Source of the DNA: Planctomycetia bacterium
GTDB lineage: Bacteria > Planctomycetota > Phycisphaerae > Phycisphaerales > SM1A02
Assembly (NCBI GenBank): GCA_009936695.1
Contig: JAACEA010000102.1
Coordinates: 1 to 6,546 of the forward strand
Direction of reading: 5' to 3'
DNA: 6,546 nucleotides
The notes below the pieces were generated by a model, which worked only from the letters and a program-made list of their open reading frames with translations, was not told the origin of the DNA and ran no database searches. The position numbers and the translations under genes are program-made. Every line of letters begins with the position of its first letter. The first letter of the stretch is position 1. Positions 1 to 5,100 of the stretch are shown piece after piece.

Positions 1-103
1 AACGCGTCGCTCAAATACTGAGACGACCGCTTTTGTAGGGTGAGACGAAATGTTGTGCGTGTGTGTGTGTGTTGTGTTGTCTTGTGTTGTCTTGTGTCGT
101 CTT
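1..103. other. Compositionally anomalous low-complexity segment at the window start
   Basis: By my count G+C is about 48% here, against roughly two thirds in the rest of the window. The plus strand is strongly G/T-biased between 51 and 103. The boundary falls near 103/104, exactly where the esterase protein loses its family resemblance. The octamer TGAGACGA occurs twice (19-26 and 41-48), and AGACGAC (21-27) is inverted as GTCGTCT (96-102). No gene is recognisable. It may be a contig-end or chimeric-read artefact, or a real insertion or rearrangement; the sequence alone does not decide. Confidence 0.7.
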
Positions 104-993
104 TGGATCACGAGGATCGGCGGATCGTCGGCGTCGACGAAGTTGATCGGGCTTGCGTCCCGCGCCCGATCGGGCCGCGACTGCAATGCCCCGCCCACGA
201 GCCGCGACTCGGGAGAACCCACCGCATCGTGATCGATCGCACCCTCCGGAGCCTGCACCTGCATGGCAAGGAGATCCGTCGGTCCGTAGAAGTCGACGGC
301 GGCCCGCACCCGGACCGGTGGATCCGGCCGGACCGCCAGCATCGCCGCGAGGTGACCGCCGGCGGATCGACCGAACACCGCGATGCGCTCGCGATCGAAT
401 CCCAGTCGTTCCGCATGGTCGTGGATCCATCGCAACGCCGCCCGGCAGTCCTCGAGCTGCGCCGGCCAGATCGCCTCCCCGCTGAGGCGGTAGCCGATGC
501 TCGCCACCGCATAGCGCCCGGTGGCCGCGAACGACATCGCCTGCTCGAGCCCCGATCGATGATCCCCGACCCGCCAGCCACCACCATGGATGTAGACGAC
601 GACGGGGAGCGGGCCCTCGATGGCGGATCGCGCAGGAATCGCGAGCGCCAGGCGATGGCGGGGATTTCCGTCCCGTCCGTAGTCGATGTCGTCGATCACG
701 CGGACCGACCCGTCCGGCGGTGGATTCGGGGCACGGTCGCGCCCCACCACCGCGAGATGTTCCTGGAGATCGATGACACCGTCGCCGTTTCGATCGACTC
801 GCTCGAAGTTTCCCCGAAGCCCTTCCGGCAGTTCGTCGCGCACGAGCCGGCCGTCACCGTTCCGGTCCCATCGCTCGAACCGGTCGTCGACCTCGGCGTT
901 CGCCGATTCCACCCCGACCGCACCGACCAGCAACAGCATGAAGACCGCGCTTCGTCGCTCGCGTCCCCGGGACCTGGATCCAACCGATCGCAT
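1..993 (-). CDS. Secreted EF-hand / alpha/beta-hydrolase (esterase-lipase) protein, 3' end disrupted or incomplete
   Basis: Residues 1-33 look like an export signal: an Arg-rich start, a hydrophobic core around AVFMLLLVGAVGV and an ANA end. Two EF-hand loops follow, D43-E54 (DRNGDGRLVRDE) and D67-E78 (DRNGDGVIDLQE), both with good calcium-ligand spacing. The hydrolase domain starts near residue 128. It has the oxyanion motif HGGG (136-139), the nucleophile elbow GRSAG (208-212, Ser210) and DFYGPTD (234-240), as in carboxylesterases of the hormone-sensitive-lipase/BD-FAE kind. It probably cleaves an ester in the periplasm or outside the cell; the substrate is unknown. The family usually continues after PPILVI (291-296) with an HGxxD segment carrying the catalytic Asp, then the His. 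Here the homology stops at residue 296, and 35 unrelated residues rich in Thr, His and Asn run to the window edge with no stop codon. Catalytic Asp and His are therefore absent from what is visible. The start at 993 is supported by a good ribosome binding site and the signal peptide. It may be a pseudogene or an assembly-end artefact. Confidence 0.85.
   Translation of the reverse strand, partial: MRSVGSRSRGRERRSAVFMLLLVGAVGVESANAEVDDRFERWDRNGDGRLVRDELPEGLRGNFERVDRNGDGVIDLQEHLAVVGRDRAPNPPPDGSVRVIDDIDYGRDGNPRHRLALAIPARSAIEGPLPVVVYIHGGGWRVGDHRSGLEQAMSFAATGRYAVASIGYRLSGEAIWPAQLEDCRAALRWIHDHAERLGFDRERIAVFGRSAGGHLAAMLAVRPDPPVRVRAAVDFYGPTDLLAMQVQAPEGAIDHDAVGSPESRLVGGALQSRPDRARDASPINFVDADDPPILVIQRRHKTTQDNTTHTHTHNISSHPTKAVVSVFERRV
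59..103. repeat. (GT)7 dinucleotide run followed by a 10-bp imperfect tandem repeat
   Basis: Positions 59-72 are seven GT units. From 71 a 10-base period follows: GTTGTGTTGT (71-80), CTTGTGTTGT (81-90), CTTGTGTCGT (91-100), then CTT. The copies differ at one base each. This is simple-sequence DNA within the anomalous segment. It is unusual for a GC-rich bacterial coding region and prone to slippage or misassembly. Confidence 0.75.
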
Positions 994-1001
994 CACCTGT
1001 G

Positions 1002-1007
1002 CCTCCC
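1002..1007 (-). promoter_or_regulatory. Ribosome binding site of the esterase gene
   Basis: On the minus strand GGGAGG lies 8 nt upstream of the ATG at 993-991. The fit to the anti-Shine-Dalgarno sequence and the spacing support this start. Confidence 0.7.
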
Positions 1008-1107
1008 GTCGATTCGATCGCCCGGCCCGCTCGCGTCCCGACCGTCGATCGGCGTTCAGGGTACCGTCCCACGTTCACGCCAGGCCACCCCGTTCGCAAG
1101 ACCCCCT

Positions 1108-1113
1108 GGGGAG
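1108..1113 (+). promoter_or_regulatory. Ribosome binding site of zwf
   Basis: GGGGAG sits 5 nt before the ATG at 1119-1121. It decides the start, because the same frame stays open upstream to another ATG at 999 that has no such site and would add 40 residues unlike the family. Confidence 0.7.
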
Positions 1114-1118
1114 ATCCG

Positions 1119-2546
1119 ATGTCCGACTCACGCTCCGACGCGCTCGTGCTCTTCGGCGCTTCCGGCGACCTCGCCCGGAAGATGACCTTCGTCTCGCTCT
1201 ACCGCCTCGCCACCCGAGGCCTCCTCGACATGCCGATCGTCGGCGTGGCGTTCAGCGACTGGACCGACGAGACGTTTCGATCCAATGCCCGCGCGGACAT
1301 CGAAGCGGCGGGCCAGACCGTCGACGACGCGGTCTGGTCGGCGATGGCCGCCCGGATGACCTTCGTGCAGGGTGACTACACCAAGCCCGAGACGTACTCG
1401 GCCGTGAAGAAGGCCCTCGGCGGCGCGGCCCGCCCGCTCTACTACCTCGAGTTCCCCCCCGGCCTGTTCGAGAAGACCGTTCGAGGCCTGCACGACGCGG
1501 GACTCCTCGACGATCCCGACGCTCGCGTCGTGGTCGAGAAGCCCTTCGGGCACGATCACGACTCCGCCGTCGCCCTCTACCAGGCCCTCGCCTCGATGCT
1601 GACGGACGAACAGCTCTACCGCATCGACCACTACCTCGGCAAGAACGCCGTCCAGAACATCATGGTCTGGCGGTTCGCGAATCGACTCTTCGAGCCCATC
1701 TGGAATCGCGAACACATCGATTGCATCCAGATCACCATGGCGGAGTCCTTCGACGTCGCCGACCGTGGCTCCTTCTACGATCGGGTCGGCGCCCTCAAGG
1801 ACGTCATCCAGAATCACATCATGCAGGTCGTCGGTCTCCTCACCATGGAGCCGCCGAGCTCGGTCGATCCGACCCATATCCACGCGGCCCAGCTCGACGT
1901 CTTCGACGCCATGCGTCCGGTCGCCCCCGATGACGTGGTCCGCGGACAGTACGCGGGGTATCTCGACGTCGACGGCGTCGCGAAGGACTCGAACACCGAG
2001 ACCTTCGTCGCGCTTCGAGTGCACATCGATTCGTGGCGATGGGCCGGAGTGCCGATCGTCATCCGCGCCGGCAAGGCGCTGGCCCGGACCGGGACCGAAG
2101 CGGTGGTCGTCCTCAAGCAGCCGCCGCTCGATCTCTTCGGCAAGGACCGACATGGCGGCGAGCCGCCGGCGCCGAACTGGATCCGGATCCGACTCGGCCA
2201 CAACGACGGGGTGCAGACCCGGGTCCAGGCCCTCGATCCGACGGAGTCCGCGGAAATGGAATCGACGGACGTGGTCATGGACGTCGACTTCAAGACCGCC
2301 CTCGACACCGAGAAGCTCCCCTACGAACAGCTGCTCGGTGACGCCCTCGACGGTAATCCGACGCGTTTCGCGACCCAGCCGATCATCGAAGGGACCTGGA
2401 CGGCCCTCGCGCCGATCGTCGATCATCCCGGTCCCGTCGAGACCTACGAACCCGGCACCATGGGGCCCGCCTCCGCGGATCGTCTTCTGGATGGTCTTCA
2501 CCCCTGGATCGATCCGGTCTCGCCCGCGAGCGAACGTCCCGCCTGA
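1119..2546 (+). CDS. zwf: Glucose-6-phosphate 1-dehydrogenase, actinobacterial Zwf1 (Rv1121-like) type
   Basis: A cytoplasmic enzyme that oxidises glucose 6-phosphate to 6-phosphogluconolactone with NAD(P)+, the first step of the oxidative pentose phosphate pathway. The product is 475 residues, normal for the family. Visible motifs are the Rossmann dinucleotide loop GASGDL (13-18), EKPFGHD (140-146), the substrate signature RIDHYLGK (168-175), QNHIMQ with the expected catalytic His233, and RAGK (316-319). By comparison with the Leuconostoc enzyme, Lys141, Asp170, His171, Lys175, His233 and Lys319 are all in place. The stretch GDLARKMTF and the block GQYAGYLDVDGVAKDSNTETFVALR resemble my memory of Mycobacterium Rv1121 rather than the Escherichia coli type. 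In this type the usual third basic residue after GDLA (Leuconostoc Lys21) is Met22. No pgl, gnd, tal or opcA neighbour is present. The gene stands alone, divergent from the esterase gene and convergent with the propeller gene. Confidence 0.96.
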   Translation: MSDSRSDALVLFGASGDLARKMTFVSLYRLATRGLLDMPIVGVAFSDWTDETFRSNARADIEAAGQTVDDAVWSAMAARMTFVQGDYTKPETYSAVKKALGGAARPLYYLEFPPGLFEKTVRGLHDAGLLDDPDARVVVEKPFGHDHDSAVALYQALASMLTDEQLYRIDHYLGKNAVQNIMVWRFANRLFEPIWNREHIDCIQITMAESFDVADRGSFYDRVGALKDVIQNHIMQVVGLLTMEPPSSVDPTHIHAAQLDVFDAMRPVAPDDVVRGQYAGYLDVDGVAKDSNTETFVALRVHIDSWRWAGVPIVIRAGKALARTGTEAVVVLKQPPLDLFGKDRHGGEPPAPNWIRIRLGHNDGVQTRVQALDPTESAEMESTDVVMDVDFKTALDTEKLPYEQLLGDALDGNPTRFATQPIIEGTWTALAPIVDHPGPVETYEPGTMGPASADRLLDGLHPWIDPVSPASERPA

Positions 2547-2565
2547 ATCGCGCGAACGACGAGGT
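2547..2565. other. 19-bp convergent gap between zwf and the propeller gene
   Basis: The stop codons of the two converging genes are 19 bp apart. I found no GC-rich hairpin followed by a T-run on either strand, only the 8-bp palindrome TCGCGCGA (2548-2555). Termination is probably Rho-dependent or lies inside the opposite gene. Confidence 0.5.
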
Positions 2566-5010
2566 TCATTCCAACGCAAGTCGGGCGAGGTGGATCGACG
2601 TCGTCCCCTCGTGCGAGGTGTAGTAGGAAACGACGATTTCGTCGTCCAGCCGGACGAAGCCCGGATAGCTCGTATCCCCGCCGGACGGAAGCACCGCGAC
2701 ATCGGTCCAACCGCCGTCCTCGCCTTCATTCCAGATCCCGAGCACGGTGCGCGGTCCGTCCGCGGACCGTCGCCGACCACCGACCAACCAGCGATCTTCG
2801 CCGAGCGGGATGAAGTCCGGGCCTCCGAGCGACTCCGGCAAGGGCGTGAAGGACCACCGATCGAACGGCGCCCTCGCGGTGCCGAACCAGGCGCGGCCAT
2901 CACCGCCTTCCCGTCTGATCAACGCCCGCATCGAACCATCCGCCGCGAACCGGATCGTGACTTCGTTGGGGGTGCCGGTCACCGGAAGCGAGGCTCGCCG
3001 GTCGTAGGTCACGCCGTCGACCGTCGTGACGAGGTGGATCCCCGACGCCTCCGGCGACGCCTGATACACGACCCCGTAGCCGACCCCCTCGTGCCAGGTC
3101 GTCCGCCAGAGCCAGTCATGCCCGGTCCGAATCCGGTCGTCGATGACCACTTCCCGAACCGGTCCCGACCGTCCGCCCCGCCGATCGAGGAACGCGACGC
3201 GGGAACGACAACTTCGGAGCGTCGACCCCTCGTAGATCGAACCCCCGAATCCGACCATGATGCGGCCGTCGGGCGCGACCGACAGTTTCGGATCGCGGAG
3301 ATCCACGCCGGGTTCCTCGAAGCGGGCGACCGATCGCCAGCCCGACGCGTCGCCGGGGTCGAGCACGATCACGCGGATCCGGCCGTTCGATCCACCCACG
3401 TGGGATTCGCCCTCGCGAAACGCGCAGAAGAGACGTCCGTCGACCTCGAGCAGGTCGGTGAAGGCGTTGTGCGGGGCCTTCGCCCAGATCCGCTCCACCG
3501 AACGAAGCACGACGGACCTCGGCTCGGGTGGAACGACGGACTCCGTCGGTGACGCGGTATCTTGAAAACGAAACGCGAAGAGATCCGCGTCCCGCATCTC
3601 GAAACGGATCCGGATCGGACGACCGGCCAGTTCCCCCACTTCCGGTCCCCCGCTCCAGGTCACGATCCGATCGATCTCGTTGCCGATCTGTTCGATCGCA
3701 TCGTCTCCGCCGTATCCGGGGATCGGCGTTCCATCGACGTCGAGCAGCGACACCCGGATCCCACCCGCGGCGGACGTGGCGAAGTTCAAGGAGAGACGGT
3801 CACCTTCGAACACCAGGGGCCGGGTCGTCCAGACGCCGCCCTCGGCATCGGCCCGCATCGAGGCGAGGCCGTCGACCCGCATCGAGTGGCGACGAAGCTC
3901 CGCGGTCGGCTGGGCGTAGTTCTGGTTCACGTAGACGGACATCTCGTCCGGACCGGACGGCACCACGTTGAGGGCGGGATAGTTCGAACGCGAGACCCAG
4001 TTCTCGAGGCCGATTCCGGGCCGGATGATGGACTCACGGAACGAACGGTCGTAGCGATCTCCACCCCGCGAGGTGAGGAGCACCGCGTCCGAACAGTCGC
4101 GGTAGTACCGGGGGTCCACGCCGAGCGCCGCGGCCGACGCATCGTCCACCACCTGCCGCCCGGGCATGAATCGCGCCGCGATGCCGATGTAGATCCCGGG
4201 GGATCGATAGTAGGGATGGGTCTGGTTGGTGTAGAGATGCTCCATCGGACCATCGCCGAAACGCATCGGCACGGATTCGGACCAGTCGATGAAGTCGGGC
4301 GAGGTCGAACGACTGACCGTGCGGTATCCGCGGTAGCCGCCTTCCGACCACGTGCGGAAGTAGCAGCAGTAGCACTGTTCCGCCTCCGACCAGAAGGCCA
4401 CGTTCTGCGAATCGAACATGCCGTCGACGATCACCGGCGCTTCGCGGATTCGAGACCAGTGGATGCCGTCGGGCGACGCGTAGGCGATGAGCCCGGAGCG
4501 TTCGTTGCCACCGAGCGCCTTGAAGCGCCGGTCGGGATCCACGCCGGGCCTGGTGTCGAGGAACGGACTGAAGTTGTGGGTCACCGGCGCGGCATCGGCG
4601 AGAATCACGTTGTTCGCGTCGGTCCCGTCGACCTCGTGCAGGCCGAGCACCGGCCTCGACCACCGGTGTCCGTCGGTGGACACCGCGAGACAGGTGGTCT
4701 CCCGCACGGTTCCGTCGCCACCCGCGTCCGGAAGACCGCGGTAGTAGAGGAGAAAGCGATCGCCGTCACGGATGACCGTCGCGTAGCCCGAGAACGGTCC
4801 CTCCCAGGGCCGGTCGAATCGGAAGACCACCCCCTCGTCCCGGGGCCGACCCGGTTCGAGTCGGACGTCGCTCATGGAGTCGACGAGGTGCTCGTCGAGC
4901 ATCGGCTGGAGCGAGGTGCCGATCTCGACCACCGGCGGGAATACGTCACCGGAGGAGGGCGGAGCCGCGGTCAGCATCGACGCGGCAAGCGGAATGATGG
5001 CGATGGTCAT
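2566..5010 (-). CDS. Exported two-propeller protein: GH32/GH43-like module fused to a sialidase-like module
   Basis: This 814-residue protein has a short hydrophobic N-terminus (residues 1-16) that may be a signal peptide, though without the usual basic residues. Residues about 28-400 look like a five-bladed GH32/43-type propeller of the kind common in planctomycetes. The start LDEHLVD (38-44), FRFDRPWEGP (63-72), LLYYRG (87-92) and Asp-box-like turns STDGHRW (111-117) and SPDGIHW (179-185) support this. Residues about 401-485 look like its beta-sandwich tail (LNFATSAAGGIRV, RIRFEMRDADLFAFRF). Residues about 498-814 form a second, sialidase-like propeller: HNAFTDL (514-520), FCAFREGESHV (528-538), DLRDPKLSV (570-578) and GTPNEVTIRF (679-688). 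The role is probably binding or cleaving glycans outside the cytoplasm. I cannot name substrate or catalytic residues, and a complete sialidase Arg triad is not evident. The ATG at 5010 is the only usual start codon in this frame after the ppc stop. It has no convincing ribosome binding site. Confidence 0.88.
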   Translation of the reverse strand: MTIAIIPLAASMLTAAPPSSGDVFPPVVEIGTSLQPMLDEHLVDSMSDVRLEPGRPRDEGVVFRFDRPWEGPFSGYATVIRDGDRFLLYYRGLPDAGGDGTVRETTCLAVSTDGHRWSRPVLGLHEVDGTDANNVILADAAPVTHNFSPFLDTRPGVDPDRRFKALGGNERSGLIAYASPDGIHWSRIREAPVIVDGMFDSQNVAFWSEAEQCYCCYFRTWSEGGYRGYRTVSRSTSPDFIDWSESVPMRFGDGPMEHLYTNQTHPYYRSPGIYIGIAARFMPGRQVVDDASAAALGVDPRYYRDCSDAVLLTSRGGDRYDRSFRESIIRPGIGLENWVSRSNYPALNVVPSGPDEMSVYVNQNYAQPTAELRRHSMRVDGLASMRADAEGGVWTTRPLVFEGDRLSLNFATSAAGGIRVSLLDVDGTPIPGYGGDDAIEQIGNEIDRIVTWSGGPEVGELAGRPIRIRFEMRDADLFAFRFQDTASPTESVVPPEPRSVVLRSVERIWAKAPHNAFTDLLEVDGRLFCAFREGESHVGGSNGRIRVIVLDPGDASGWRSVARFEEPGVDLRDPKLSVAPDGRIMVGFGGSIYEGSTLRSCRSRVAFLDRRGGRSGPVREVVIDDRIRTGHDWLWRTTWHEGVGYGVVYQASPEASGIHLVTTVDGVTYDRRASLPVTGTPNEVTIRFAADGSMRALIRREGGDGRAWFGTARAPFDRWSFTPLPESLGGPDFIPLGEDRWLVGGRRRSADGPRTVLGIWNEGEDGGWTDVAVLPSGGDTSYPGFVRLDDEIVVSYYTSHEGTTSIHLARLALE

Positions 5011-5100
5011 GCCTCGAGAATCCGGGACGGAGACCGGCAGGTCAAGATGCGATCGGTGGATTCGAGGGAAGCCGGTGTCGAACAGGGCCTGCGGACGCGA
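5011..5100. other. 90-bp gap between ppc and the propeller gene
   Basis: The two minus-strand genes are 90 bp apart and in the same reading frame. No stop codon follows the ppc TGA before the ATG at 5010. I found no intrinsic terminator for ppc, so readthrough into the propeller gene is possible. The gap also holds the candidate promoter at 5017-5045. Confidence 0.5.
5017..5045 (-). promoter_or_regulatory. Candidate sigma70-type promoter of the propeller gene, implying a leaderless message
   Basis: On the minus strand TTGACC (5045-5040) matches five of six bases of the -35 consensus. After exactly 17 bp comes GATTCT (5022-5017), matching three of six at -10, including A2 and the final T. The ATG at 5010 begins 6 nt after this -10 box, so transcription would start at or next to the ATG. 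That fits the missing ribosome binding site. A small stem, GACC/GGTC with a 4-base loop (5032-5043), overlaps the -35 box. The match could be chance. Confidence 0.35.

Larger units (their letters stand above)
994..1118. promoter_or_regulatory. Divergent intergenic region between the esterase gene and zwf
   Basis: This 125-bp gap separates two divergently transcribed genes, so it must carry a start signal for each; that is inference from layout. I looked for -35/-10 pairs on both strands and found none convincing. The gap contains GGTACC (around 1060) and two similar boxes, GCGTTCAGGG and ACGTTCACGC, about 10 bp apart, which could be a binding site but are weak. Both ribosome binding sites lie at its edges. 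Confidence 0.4.

Noticed and set aside
59..103. CRISPR-like array in the 10-bp repeat block
   Set aside because: The units are adjacent, only 10 bp long and without spacers, so this is simple-sequence repeat DNA.
999..1118. Upstream start for zwf at 999, adding 40 residues
   Set aside because: The extension has no family resemblance and would overlap the promoter and ribosome-binding region of the divergent gene. The ATG at 1119 has GGGGAG at 5-nt spacing and gives the normal N-terminus.
40..1185. Long plus-strand open frame of 381 codons across the esterase region
   Set aside because: It lies antisense to the EF-hand/hydrolase gene, its translation is Arg/Pro/His-rich with no recognisable motif, and it runs into zwf. 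Such frames are common opposite genes in GC-rich DNA.
2530..2600. Bidirectional intrinsic terminator between the convergent genes
   Set aside because: Only short, imperfect inverted matches are present, with no stable stem and no T-run on either strand.
1128..2903. 591-codon minus-strand frame covering zwf and the end of the propeller gene
   Set aside because: It is antisense to clear zwf coding sequence, and its composition is that of a reverse-complement shadow rich in Arg, Gly and Asp. It has no motifs.
1765..3552. 595-codon plus-strand frame spanning the 3' part of zwf and the propeller gene
   Set aside because: It is out of frame with zwf and antisense to the propeller gene. The Ser/Arg/Pro-rich translation resembles no protein family.
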